This document shows, one piece after another, positions 17,485 through 24,214 of a stretch of DNA of 31,626 nt (positions within the stretch are counted from its first letter, which is position 1; each line of letters opens with the position of its first letter). Location of the stretch: positions 1 through 31,626 of IMG/VR virus record IMGVR_UViG_3300032093_000549; one strand, 5' to 3'. A program made the position numbers and the translations under genes. The notes beneath the pieces are model-generated. The model was not told where the DNA came from and did not search any database. It worked only from the letters and a program-made list of their open reading frames with translations. This stretch comes from a virus.

Positions 17485-19062
17485 ATGTCGCAAGATTTAA
17501 AAGAAATTATTAAACAAGAATACAAAAAATGTGCAACCAATCCTGCATATTTTTTGTCTAAGTATTCTTACATTCAACATCCAACCCGTGGTCGGATGTT
17601 GTTTGATTTGTACCATTACCAAAAAGATGCACTGAAAGATTTTGACAATCATGATTATAATATTGTACTCAAGGGTCGGCAGATTGGTATTTCTACATTG
17701 GTTGCTGGATACTCACTGTGGCTCTTGTTATTTCACCGAGACAAAAATATTCTCGTTATTGCCACCAAACAAGAAACTGCAAAGAACTTGGTAACGAAAG
17801 TACGATTCATGCATCAAAATCTTCCTGTGTGGCTACGGGGAAGTGTAACTACTGATAATAAACTCTCCTTACAGTTCGCAAACGGATCACAAATTAAAGC
17901 AGTGGCAAGTAGTAAAGATGCGGGTCGTTCTGAGGCACTGTCTCTCCTTATTCTTGACGAGGCCGCATTCATTGACGATGCAGAAATTATTTGGACAGCT
18001 GCATCCAGTACGTTATCTACGGGTGGTAAAGCCATTCTTTTATCCACCCCAAATGGCATTGGTAATTTTTTTCATAAGATGTGGCAACAAGCAGAAAATA
18101 AATCAAATGGATTTAATCCCATTCTCCTAGATTGGCGGGTCCATCCAGAACGTGATCAAGCATGGCGTGATCGTCAAACAGAATTAATGGGTGAAATGGA
18201 AGCATCTCAAGAACACGATGCATCCTTTATTTTCTCGGGTAACACAGTTATACCGCCGGATATTATTGAGTTTTATAAAAAGACTTATGTGCAAGAACCC
18301 ATCTCCAAACAAGGATTTGATGGGAACTTATGGATCTGGGAATATCCGTTGGCTGGAAAATCGTATGTAGTATGTGCTGACGTTGCACGAGGTGACGGCG
18401 AAGATTATTCTACTTTCCATGTTATTGACGTTGAAAAATCTGTACAAGTTGCCGAATACAAAGGAAAGGTGGAAACAAAACAATTCGGTAATATGTTGGT
18501 ATCTATCGCCACAGAATACAATGATGCACTATTAATACCTGATAATAGTTCTATTGGATGGAACTGTATTCAACAAATTATTGATCGGGGATACAGAAAT
18601 CTTTTTTACATGTCACGAGATTTACAATATGTAGACGTAGAACATCAGGTAACGGGTAGATATGCTCGTGATGAACGAAACATGGTACCAGGCTTCATGA
18701 TTTCCCAACGCACTCGTCCATTAATCATCGCTCGACTAAAAGAATATATGTTGGATAACTCGTTTACAATTCGGTCTGGACGGATGATTGCTGAACTAGA
18801 AACATTTATTTGGAAAAACGGTCGTCCAGAAGCATTGCAGGGATATAATGACGATTTAGTGTTGGCGTTGTGTATTGGACTATGGGTTCGTGATACAGCC
18901 TTACGATTACGAATGGAAGGAATAGAATTGACAAAAATGGCGTTGGATAAAACATCGTATAACACTGTTCCCTTCGTACAACGTGGTGGATTACAAGAAA
19001 ATCCCTATGAAATGCCCATCGGTGACGACCGGACAGAAAATATCAGTTGGTTGATTGGATAA
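17485..19062 (+). CDS. 17: Terminase large subunit (gp17-like)
   Basis: DNA-packaging motor and headful nuclease. 525 residues from the ATG at 17485, chosen because GGGAGATGAG lies just before it and the preceding gene stops at 17483; an upstream in-frame start at 17440 would run inside that gene. ATPase domain: Walker A-like K63-G-R-Q-I-G-I-S-T71, where T4 has SRQLGKT, and Walker B SLLILDEAAF with D158/E159. Nuclease domain (RNase H fold): D299 in CADVARGDGEDYSTF, D353 in LLIPDNSSIGWN, and D456/D457 in YNDDLVLAL. Length is somewhat below what I recall for T4 gp17 (610). The lysine displaced from the usual Walker A place is discussed in the findings. The family call is secure. Confidence 0.96.
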   Translation: MSQDLKEIIKQEYKKCATNPAYFLSKYSYIQHPTRGRMLFDLYHYQKDALKDFDNHDYNIVLKGRQIGISTLVAGYSLWLLLFHRDKNILVIATKQETAKNLVTKVRFMHQNLPVWLRGSVTTDNKLSLQFANGSQIKAVASSKDAGRSEALSLLILDEAAFIDDAEIIWTAASSTLSTGGKAILLSTPNGIGNFFHKMWQQAENKSNGFNPILLDWRVHPERDQAWRDRQTELMGEMEASQEHDASFIFSGNTVIPPDIIEFYKKTYVQEPISKQGFDGNLWIWEYPLAGKSYVVCADVARGDGEDYSTFHVIDVEKSVQVAEYKGKVETKQFGNMLVSIATEYNDALLIPDNSSIGWNCIQQIIDRGYRNLFYMSRDLQYVDVEHQVTGRYARDERNMVPGFMISQRTRPLIIARLKEYMLDNSFTIRSGRMIAELETFIWKNGRPEALQGYNDDLVLALCIGLWVRDTALRLRMEGIELTKMALDKTSYNTVPFVQRGGLQENPYEMPIGDDRTENISWLIG

Positions 19063-19084
19063 TTTTGTAGTATTAGGAAACAGA

Positions 19085-19126
19085 GTTATATTTATATATT
19101 GATATACTTTATCTACTCTACGGAGA
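19085..19126 (+). promoter_or_regulatory. Candidate AT-box promoter and Shine-Dalgarno before 19132
   Basis: The 69-base gap after terminase contains GTTATATTTATATATTG (19085-19101), sharing TATTTATA (19089-19096) with the gaps near 12267 and 29355. CGGAGA (19121-19126) is the Shine-Dalgarno for the ATG at 19132. This is the only gap of any size between 16240 and 26435, so it is the natural place for a promoter driving the small-gene cluster. Confidence 0.4.
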
Positions 19127-19131
19127 TTTGT

Positions 19132-19422
19132 ATGAAACGTAGTGAATTAGAAGAAATTATTATGGAAGAAATTTATAAGACACTGCACGAAGAACGTCTT
19201 ATGAACGAACATGTACTTGACGAAAAATCCGTTCCAGAACCATATGATAGAAAAAATCGTCGTAGAATGAATAGATCACAAATTCTTCGTAGAGACAAGA
19301 TAGGAAAAGCTATGAAGAAAAATAAAAAAATTGTTGCAAAATTTAAAAAGCAATATGGTAGTGAATGGATAGATTATTTATGGGCAACCGCAACGCATAA
19401 CGCCATTAAGGGCGGAGAATAA
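19132..19422 (+). CDS. Small basic protein with capsid-targeting-like N-terminus
   Basis: 96 residues from ATG 19132; the Shine-Dalgarno GGAG six to ten bases before decides this over an upstream in-frame TTG at 19099. The N-terminus MKRSELEEIIME followed by E has an I-x-E site. The rest is strongly basic: PYDRKNRRRMNRSQILRRDK, then a KFKKQYGSEWIDYLWATATH end that I recognise as a conserved signature of small T4-like phage proteins of unknown function. A small, basic, probably DNA-associated internal head protein is the simplest reading, but unproven. Confidence 0.8.
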   Translation: MKRSELEEIIMEEIYKTLHEERLMNEHVLDEKSVPEPYDRKNRRRMNRSQILRRDKIGKAMKKNKKIVAKFKKQYGSEWIDYLWATATHNAIKGGE

Positions 19423-19424
19423 AT

Positions 19425-20294
19425 ATGATTAGAATGATGGGATTAGTGGACTTACGTCCTATAAAAACATTACGAAGTACCGTAGATATTGAAGAAGCGT
19501 TGGATCCGGTTGGAAAAGAAGATAGTGATGTTGATAATGATGGAGATACGGATAAGTCAGACGAATATTTAAAGAATCGTCGTGATGCAATTTCCAAGAA
19601 CGTTGACGAAGATTCTGCCCGTAACCAACTAATGGCAACGATAGTGAAGTGGAAGGGCGAAGATGGAAAAGATCATGAAGCAACATTAAAATCCATCTAC
19701 GGTAGCCCACAAACGTATCCAAAGGGATCTCCAGCTCGTCGTGCAGCAGACCAAATTTACGCACGTGCCAAGAATCCACAACAAGCACGTCCAGCACGAA
19801 CATTTGCACCACCAAGAAAGTCCAGTAAATATAATTTTAGACCTGGTACAGATGACGAGTTTGAATATGAAAGAGACAAACGTGGTTTGTGGGGTGCTGA
19901 TCTTGACGAAACGATTACTGAAGACGATAATCCACAGCCATCTAATGACCATGAAGTGTCGATGGCAAACAATTCATTAGATATTATTATTCAAAGTGCT
20001 AATGAATTAAAAACTAAATTAGGACAAGAAGAAAAAGATATTCCTGCGTGGATTCAAGATCATATCACAAATGCCGCTAATTTCATTCAACAAGCAGCAA
20101 ATAATTATCACGAGTACAATACGCCTGACCAACCACAACCTGATCAACTGGAACAAGAACCAATGAACGAAAAGGCTCCAGAAGGTTGGGAAGGTACTGT
20201 CAAGGCAATGAAAAAACATAAAGAAATTGACAACCCTTGGGCACTTGCATATTACATGAAGTCCAAGGGATATAAATCCCACAAGAGCGAATAA
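19425..20294 (+). CDS. Acidic/repeat-rich phage protein with EF-hand-like loop
   Basis: 289 residues, function unknown. Early on is VDIEE followed by A (residues 20-25), a possible gp21 site, and DSDVDNDGDTDKSDEYLKNR, an EF-hand/calcium-loop-like acidic motif. Middle: a KGSPARRAADQIYARAKN block. Residues ~195-245 (NSLDIIIQSANELKTKLG, then IPAWIQDHITNAANFIQQAA) form a helical module frequent in T4-like phage proteins, and the C-terminus has NPWALAYYMKSKGYKSHKS, another recurrent phage motif. Gene starts two bases after the preceding stop. It looks like a concatenation of small modules that occur separately in related phages; an internal or structural role is inference. Confidence 0.8.
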   Translation: MIRMMGLVDLRPIKTLRSTVDIEEALDPVGKEDSDVDNDGDTDKSDEYLKNRRDAISKNVDEDSARNQLMATIVKWKGEDGKDHEATLKSIYGSPQTYPKGSPARRAADQIYARAKNPQQARPARTFAPPRKSSKYNFRPGTDDEFEYERDKRGLWGADLDETITEDDNPQPSNDHEVSMANNSLDIIIQSANELKTKLGQEEKDIPAWIQDHITNAANFIQQAANNYHEYNTPDQPQPDQLEQEPMNEKAPEGWEGTVKAMKKHKEIDNPWALAYYMKSKGYKSHKSE

Positions 20295-20295
20295 T

Positions 20296-20658
20296 ATGGA
20301 ACAGATTGCAAAGTTTCTTGGCACTTTGATGTCAAGTCGGACTCAGGCACACATCTTTCATCTTCAAACTCCATCATTTGCTGCACATAAAGCGTTAGAT
20401 GATTATTATAGTCAAATTACTGACTTGATTGATTCGTATGCAGAAATGGCACAAGGTCGGTACGGGATTATTCGTGGATACGTCATGCAAGGTCAAATTT
20501 TTGAAGACGACACGGCAATTAAATATTTTGGCGGTTTGCAGAAGTTTGTGGACGGTATTCGCGGTTCTCTTCCACAAGACGGTGAATTGAATAATACCGT
20601 AGATGAAATTTCAGGATTGATATCCAGTACATTATATAAACTTAAATTCCTCAAGTAA
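20296..20658 (+). CDS. DUF5856-like, Dps/ferritin-like helical protein
   Basis: 120 residues, all helical. SSRTQAHIFHLQTPSFAAHK, then ALDDYYSQITDLIDSYAEM, resembles the DUF5856 family of T4-like phages, which in turn looks like the first helices of Dps/ferritin-type bundles (histidines facing an acidic D..Y...D helix). Whether it binds iron cannot be judged; a full ferroxidase set is not obvious. It lacks the L-x-E N-terminus seen in its neighbours, so it may not be head-targeted. It starts one base after the previous stop and is followed by the next gene after one base. Confidence 0.75.
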   Translation: MEQIAKFLGTLMSSRTQAHIFHLQTPSFAAHKALDDYYSQITDLIDSYAEMAQGRYGIIRGYVMQGQIFEDDTAIKYFGGLQKFVDGIRGSLPQDGELNNTVDEISGLISSTLYKLKFLK

Positions 20659-20659
20659 A

Positions 20660-20992
20660 ATGAAATACAAAGAATTTTACGAAGATATCTGTCGGTGTGA
20701 TGAAGGATGTGGATGCGAAGAAACTACCAATGAATACACGGGTGATACGTTTAGTGCCCCCCAACCAGATTTTGATACGTATTCAACACACAATCCCGAC
20801 CCACATAAAAAGAAAATTGAAGAGTTGGTAGCATTATTAGAAAAGAATGTTCCAACAAGTCCTGATAAATGGGCAAAAGCAAAAGCCGCAGCTCGTGCTA
20901 AATTCAAAGTGTACCCTTCCGCTTACGCCAATCTCTGGGCAGCTAAGAAATATAAAAGTATGGGTGGTGGATGGAAGAAAGGAAAGAAGTGA
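20660..20992 (+). CDS. Small phage protein with conserved basic C-terminal module
   Basis: 110 residues. Two halves: an acidic, Cys-rich N-terminus (MKYKEFYEDICRCDEGCGCE, five Cys counting none downstream) and a basic C-terminal module (WAKAKAAARAKFKVYPSAYA, then NLWAAKKYKSMGGGW) that I recognise as a widespread phage motif of unknown function. The first eight residues, ending FYE, loosely match the N-terminal pattern of the cluster, with F where L/I is expected. Its TGA overlaps a GTG start (GTGA, 20989-20992) of a short gene. Confidence 0.8.
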   Translation: MKYKEFYEDICRCDEGCGCEETTNEYTGDTFSAPQPDFDTYSTHNPDPHKKKIEELVALLEKNVPTSPDKWAKAKAAARAKFKVYPSAYANLWAAKKYKSMGGGWKKGKK

Positions 20993-21144
20993 TTAAATTA
21001 GTTGATATTATTTTGGAAAAGTGGACAAAGAAATATAAAAAGTCCATTAATTGCAGCAGTCCCAAAGGGTTTTCCCAACGAGCTCATTGCGCTGGTCGTA
21101 AAAAACGGAAGCGTGGGGGCACAACAAAATCCAAATCTGTATGA
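20989..21144 (+). CDS. 51-residue basic, Cys/His-containing protein (short gene)
   Basis: Reads from GTG at 20989 (overlapping the previous stop as GTGA) to TGA at 21142-21144, which overlaps the next ATG at 21141. The product starts MIKLVDIILE, followed by K: ten residues ending in I-L-E, the best length match in the cluster to a capsid-targeting/cleavage signal. It then has a very basic body with SSPKGFSQRAHCAGRKKRKR and ends in TTKSKSV. The SPKGFSQRAHCAGR stretch is familiar from small proteins of other T4-like phages; function unknown. Tight coupling at both ends and the intact motif make it a real gene despite its size. A DNA-binding internal head protein is inferred from charge and N-terminus. 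Confidence 0.8.
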   Translation: MIKLVDIILEKWTKKYKKSINCSSPKGFSQRAHCAGRKKRKRGGTTKSKSV

Positions 21145-21464
21145 TTAGTCTCACTGAATTGTTGGAAGACGTAGTAGAAGAACTTGACGAAAAATATAAA
21201 ACCAAGGGTAACTTGGGCAAATGGCTTCGTCAAAAATGGGTGGATATTTCTCGTAAAGATAAAAGTGGGAAGCATCCACCGTGTGGCGCATCTGCGGGTA
21301 AAAAGGAACGGAAGGGTGGTTCTGCGAAATATCCGAAATGTCGTCCAGCTCGTTCAGCGGCAGCAATGAGCAAGGGTGAAAAACGATCAGCAGTTGTTCG
21401 TAAACGTAAAGCGGGAAATCCTGGCGGGAAACCTACGATGGTCGCAACATATAAAAAGAGTTAA
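21141..21464 (+). CDS. Small basic Cys-containing protein with capsid-targeting-like N-terminus
   Basis: 107 residues. MISLTELLE followed by D gives an L-L-E site after nine residues. The body, KWLRQKWVDISRKDKSGKHP then PCGASAGKKERKGG and YPKCRPARSAAAMSKGEK, ending in RKRKAGNPGGKPT, is a conserved phage module in which WVDI, PCG, YPKC and the mS..EK.saV.RKR end are the fixed points. The two Cys may hold a metal or the protein may simply coat DNA; function unknown. Its ATG overlaps the TGA of the 51-residue gene (ATGA). Confidence 0.8.
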   Translation: MISLTELLEDVVEELDEKYKTKGNLGKWLRQKWVDISRKDKSGKHPPCGASAGKKERKGGSAKYPKCRPARSAAAMSKGEKRSAVVRKRKAGNPGGKPTMVATYKKS

Positions 21465-21468
21465 TACT

Positions 21469-21891
21469 ATGGATAATATTAATGAAGCTTGTTGGGAAGG
21501 ATATAAGCAGGTGGGAATGAAAGAAAAGGGTGGTAAGATGGTTCCCAATTGTGTCCCCTTAGACGAAAGTTGTATATATGACGGTGAATTTTGTCCTGCA
21601 TGTCTTGCCAAGTATATCTTAGAAAACAAAAAAGCAGGATACTTAGAAGAAGCCGAATACCAAGGACGCAAGGTTCCTTTAGGTAAACCAATGCGCGGCG
21701 ATGTAAAAAAATTCAAAGTATTTGTCAAAGACCCCTCGACAGGCAATGTCAAAAAGGTTAATTTTGGCGATAAGACTATGAGAATTAAAAAGTCTAATCC
21801 TGCTCGTCGCAAGTCATTCAGAGCACGTCACAATTGTTCTAATCCTGGTCCACGAACAAAAGCAAGATTTTGGTCGTGCAAAAAATGGTAA
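21469..21891 (+). CDS. Cassette member B1: CWEGY/NCVP protein with basic Cys C-terminal module
   Basis: 140 residues from ATG 21469, four bases after the preceding stop; a longer in-frame start at 21376 lies inside the previous gene and is rejected. The N-terminal part, CWEGYKQVGMKEKGGKMVPN then CVP, is a phage module I have seen in other T4-like genomes. Middle: CIYDGEFCPACLAKY, a possible metal site, then an LEEAEYQGRKVPLGKP linker. The last 58 residues (KVFVKDPSTGNVKKVNFGD, IKKSNPARRKSFRARHNC, PGPRTKARFWSCKKW) match the whole of the short gene at 23017: 48 of 58 identical by my count. First gene of the duplicated B-C-A cassette. Function unknown. Confidence 0.8.
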   Translation: MDNINEACWEGYKQVGMKEKGGKMVPNCVPLDESCIYDGEFCPACLAKYILENKKAGYLEEAEYQGRKVPLGKPMRGDVKKFKVFVKDPSTGNVKKVNFGDKTMRIKKSNPARRKSFRARHNCSNPGPRTKARFWSCKKW

Positions 21892-21897
21892 ACTACT

Positions 21898-22608
21898 ATG
21901 AATGATCTAACACTAACACAACTTATACAAGAAATTCTTGACGAAGAATCAGAAACGGCCAAAAAAGCAAAAGCTATGGGATTGACCTACATGAAATTTG
22001 GTCGTTGGGGCAAGGACGGTAAAGTTACCCACACAACACAAAACGGAGTTCTGACTCCTGCAAAAACAAACGCCGTAGGTACTAATCCTACCGCAGGTAC
22101 GACGACACCTACGCCAATGAATAAAGTTCAGACCCCAGCAACTTCTCAACAACCAACTATAAAATCTCCGGGGTCGTTTAAAAAAGATGCCGGACAATCA
22201 ATGTATAACGCAACATATCGTAGTATTTCTGCGGCAGGACTAGGTAATAAAGATGCCTTTGACAAGGGATATGTCCCATTGACTGTTAAATCAGCAAGTC
22301 CTAAAAGTTGGTCTAGAGGTGATGGAGCACGACATAAAGATTGGATAACCGTGGAGCCCAACAGTGAGTGGCAACAATTTGACTCGGCAAAGGAAAAAGA
22401 TCCCCAAGTAGTACAAAAGTCTCTACAACAATATATTGATTCTACGGGTGCCAAGAAAATCGGTCAAATTAAAGGTCAGTTTGGTTCTTCCGCACACAAT
22501 GATGTATATAAGTTGGGATCAACGTTGTTTGTTAATCGTGGAGATAGAGTAGAAGTGGGAAGCACGGGTAGATTAAAAAATAAGGATGTGTGGGGGTTTA
22601 AAAAATAA
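21898..22608 (+). CDS. Cassette member C1: modular protein, shared N-terminus, distinct C-terminal domain
   Basis: 236 residues. N-terminus MNDLTLTQLIQE has an I-x-E site at 12 residues. Residues ~20-50 (ETAKKAKAMGLTYMKFGRWG, KDGKVTHTTQNG) match in layout the start of the gene at 23187 and similar stretches in other phage proteins. A Thr/Pro-rich linker (~55-90) separates this from a C-terminal part (~95-236) containing MYNATYRSISAAGLG, SPKSWSRGDGARHKDWITVE and GSTLFVNRGDRVEVGSTGRL, which I do not recognise and which differs from the C-terminus at 23187. Shared head and changed tail suggests a delivery module with exchangeable cargo; that is inference. Confidence 0.78.
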   Translation: MNDLTLTQLIQEILDEESETAKKAKAMGLTYMKFGRWGKDGKVTHTTQNGVLTPAKTNAVGTNPTAGTTTPTPMNKVQTPATSQQPTIKSPGSFKKDAGQSMYNATYRSISAAGLGNKDAFDKGYVPLTVKSASPKSWSRGDGARHKDWITVEPNSEWQQFDSAKEKDPQVVQKSLQQYIDSTGAKKIGQIKGQFGSSAHNDVYKLGSTLFVNRGDRVEVGSTGRLKNKDVWGFKK

Positions 22609-22609
22609 T

Positions 22610-23020
22610 ATGATACGTCTCCGTGATTTATTGACCGAAGCAGAGACTAAAAAAGACACTCCCTACATGAGTGGGGATACTTATATTAGTAAGGAAGAAG
22701 CAAAGCGTATCTATGATTATATGGAATATGACTTTGACTTCAACCAATTTGTTTTGGGCATGAACACGGAATTAGAACACCAAGATGTAACGGACGGGAG
22801 TTTAGTAAAAACAGCAATGATAGCTGCTGCTCATTTACGGGAAGTTCCAGACTATTACACGAAATTAAAACAACACGTAGAAAAACAAAAAGTTTCCGAA
22901 GATGGTGCTCCAACGGGAGGAATCGGATTAAGTCTTCCCGGCGGTTATATTAATGGAGCACCAAAACCCAAAGATGTCAAAAAGATGCGGAAGCATCTCA
23001 ATAAGGAGAAAGATCAATGA
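22610..23020 (+). CDS. Cassette member A1: DUF5661-like protein
   Basis: 136 residues from ATG 22610, one base after the previous stop. MIRLRDLLTE followed by A is a ten-residue N-terminus with a textbook L-T-E|A site. Residues ~28-90 (EEAKRIYDYMEYDFDFNQF, VLGMNTELEHQDVTDGS, AAHLREVPDYYTKLKQ) fit DUF5661, a small family in which F..GM..ELEH and AHL.E.PDYY are fixed. A ~45-residue tail (EDGAPTGGIGLSLPGGYING, then KPKDVKKMRKHL) is absent from its copy at 23935. 82 of the first 92 residues match that copy by my count. Its TGA overlaps the next ATG (23017). Function unknown. Confidence 0.85.
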   Translation: MIRLRDLLTEAETKKDTPYMSGDTYISKEEAKRIYDYMEYDFDFNQFVLGMNTELEHQDVTDGSLVKTAMIAAAHLREVPDYYTKLKQHVEKQKVSEDGAPTGGIGLSLPGGYINGAPKPKDVKKMRKHLNKEKDQ

Positions 23021-23193
23021 TTCGTCTAAAAGATCCATCGTCGGGAAATGTCAAGAAAGTCAATTTTGGTGATCCGAATATGAGAATTAAAAAGTCTAAT
23101 CCAGCTCGTCGGAAGTCATTTAGAGCACGTCATAATTGTGCAAACCCTGGTCCACGCACAAAAGCTCGTTATTGGAGTTGCAGAAAATGGTAA
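23017..23193 (+). CDS. Cassette member B2: 58-residue basic Cys module (short gene)
   Basis: Reads from ATG 23017 (overlapping the stop of the previous gene as ATGA) to TAA at 23191-23193. The product is MIRLKDPSSGNVKKVNFGD, then IKKSNPARRKSFRARHNC and PGPRTKARYWSCRKW, equal to the last 58 residues of the protein at 21469 with about ten changes. The N-terminal two thirds of that gene are gone, and the protein starts with MIRL, as do other cluster members. It is thus a shortened copy that kept frame, start and coupling, and overlaps the next gene by seven bases. Two Cys and many Arg/Lys suggest nucleic-acid binding; unproven. Confidence 0.82.
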   Translation: MIRLKDPSSGNVKKVNFGDPNMRIKKSNPARRKSFRARHNCANPGPRTKARYWSCRKW

Positions 23194-23933
23194 ATTTAAC
23201 ATCGTTATTACTATCGGAAGACGTGGGTGAAGAAGCCAAAAAACGTAATCTTCACCATATAGGTTGGGGACGTTACGCTGATGCTTCTGGTAAACTTGTA
23301 GCCAAAAGTGTGGATGGTAAACTAGTGGATGTCCCAAAGGATGAACTTGACCCTGAAGTAGACCAACCAACTAGAGACATTGAAGGTTTACCTAACGAAA
23401 AACGTCCGGGTGCATGGAAAAACTGGAAACCAAAATTATCTACTACTGACGATGAATTACGTCAGTACAATTACGCAAGTAGAGCAATTAGAGCAATTGG
23501 CCCCGTGATGGGTTCTGAACGAGAGATAAAACATAGAAAACTTCCTCCTGGCGAAGTGACATATGAAAAAGGAGCGGGTAATCCATACGTGGCCAGAAAT
23601 CCAGATGGAAAATTAGCATCATTTTCACACGACACATTTGCAGCCGCATTTGCAAACGGGAAATCATTGAAAGGATATGATTTTGTAAAAGATTATGATG
23701 GTTCTATGAAAAAATTATCAAAGGAACTAAAACCTACGCTTGATAAACTAAAGTCAGCTGAAACTGGTACCAATGATAAAGGTAAGATAAAATCTTTTTT
23801 AAGAGATTTAGTTACCGCATTTGTTTTAGGTACGCGCCGGGGCCGTAAAGGTTCCCGAGCGTCAAGTTCTGGAGGTAGCGGATTCGGCGGCGGAGGCGGG
23901 TTCAGTGGCGGCGGCGGGGGTTCATCGTTCTAA
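23187..23933 (+). CDS. Cassette member C2: modular protein with Gly-rich tail
   Basis: 248 residues from ATG 23187, chosen because the N-terminus MVNLTSLLLSE followed by D then fits the cluster pattern; the in-frame ATG at 23136 lies within the preceding gene. EEAKKRNLHHIGWGRYADAS and GKLVAKSVDGKLVDVPKDEL match the layout of the start of C1. The central part (~90-215: YASRAIRAIGPVMGSEREIK, SFSHDTFAAAFANGKSLKGY, LKPTLDKLKSAETG) is unlike C1 and not recognised. The end (~228-248) is almost only Gly/Ser/Phe, with a matching GC-rich stretch at 23875-23925, unlike its neighbours. Function unknown. Confidence 0.8.
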   Translation: MVNLTSLLLSEDVGEEAKKRNLHHIGWGRYADASGKLVAKSVDGKLVDVPKDELDPEVDQPTRDIEGLPNEKRPGAWKNWKPKLSTTDDELRQYNYASRAIRAIGPVMGSEREIKHRKLPPGEVTYEKGAGNPYVARNPDGKLASFSHDTFAAAFANGKSLKGYDFVKDYDGSMKKLSKELKPTLDKLKSAETGTNDKGKIKSFLRDLVTAFVLGTRRGRKGSRASSSGGSGFGGGGGFSGGGGGSSF

Positions 23934-23934
23934 C

Positions 23935-24213
23935 ATGATTTTACTTCGTGATTTATTGACCGAGGCCGATACCAAAAAAGACACTCCGTATGTGAGTGGG
24001 GATACTTATATTAGTACGGATGAAGCAAAACGTATCTATGATTATATGGGATATGATTTTGACTTCAACCAATTTGTTTTGGGTATGAATGTAGAACTGG
24101 AACACCAAGATGTGACGGACGGGAGTTTAATCAAAACTGCGATGATTTCCGCCGCACATCTCCGAGAGGTTCCTGATTATTATACAAAGTTGAAACAATA
24201 TGTGGAGAAATAA
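23935..24213 (+). CDS. Cassette member A2: DUF5661-like paralogue
   Basis: 92 residues from ATG 23935, one base after the previous stop; the in-frame upstream ATG at 23905 lies in the Gly-rich end of C2 and is rejected. MILLRDLLTE followed by A repeats the L-T-E|A signal, and the DUF5661-like core (FNQFVLGMNVELEHQDVTDG, AAHLREVPDYYTKLKQYVEK) is 82/92 identical to A1. It stops where A1 continues with its 45-residue tail. The DNA is also visibly alike over the whole shared part, so the duplication is recent. One base separates it from the next gene. Confidence 0.85.
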   Translation: MILLRDLLTEADTKKDTPYVSGDTYISTDEAKRIYDYMGYDFDFNQFVLGMNVELEHQDVTDGSLIKTAMISAAHLREVPDYYTKLKQYVEK

Positions 24214-24214
24214 A

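Larger units (their letters stand above)
21469..24213 (+). repeat. Tandem duplication of a three-gene cassette (B-C-A, B-C-A)
   Basis: Genes at 21469 (B1), 21898 (C1), 22610 (A1) are followed in the same order by 23017 (B2), 23187 (C2), 23935 (A2). Shared protein parts: last 58 residues of B1 with all of B2 (48/58), N-terminal ~50 residues of C1 and C2 (layout only), first 92 residues of A1 with A2 (82/92). The unit is about 1.2-1.5 kb. B2 lost the N-terminal part and A2 lacks the tail, while the C genes differ in their cargo-like ends, so an old or recombined centre lies between two well-conserved edges. Confidence 0.8.

Noticed and set aside
19099-19131. TTG start giving an 11-residue longer version of the 96-residue protein
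   Set aside because: ATG 19132 is preceded by GGAG at good distance, while the TTG lies in the AT-rich gap without a ribosome-binding site.
21376-21468. Upstream in-frame start for the B1 gene
   Set aside because: It lies wholly within the preceding conserved gene; the ATG at 21469, just after that gene's stop, fits the local arrangement.
21387-21812. Minus-strand frame of 141 codons opposite B1
   Set aside because: Opposite a gene with a duplicated, conserved protein sequence; no sign of independent coding.
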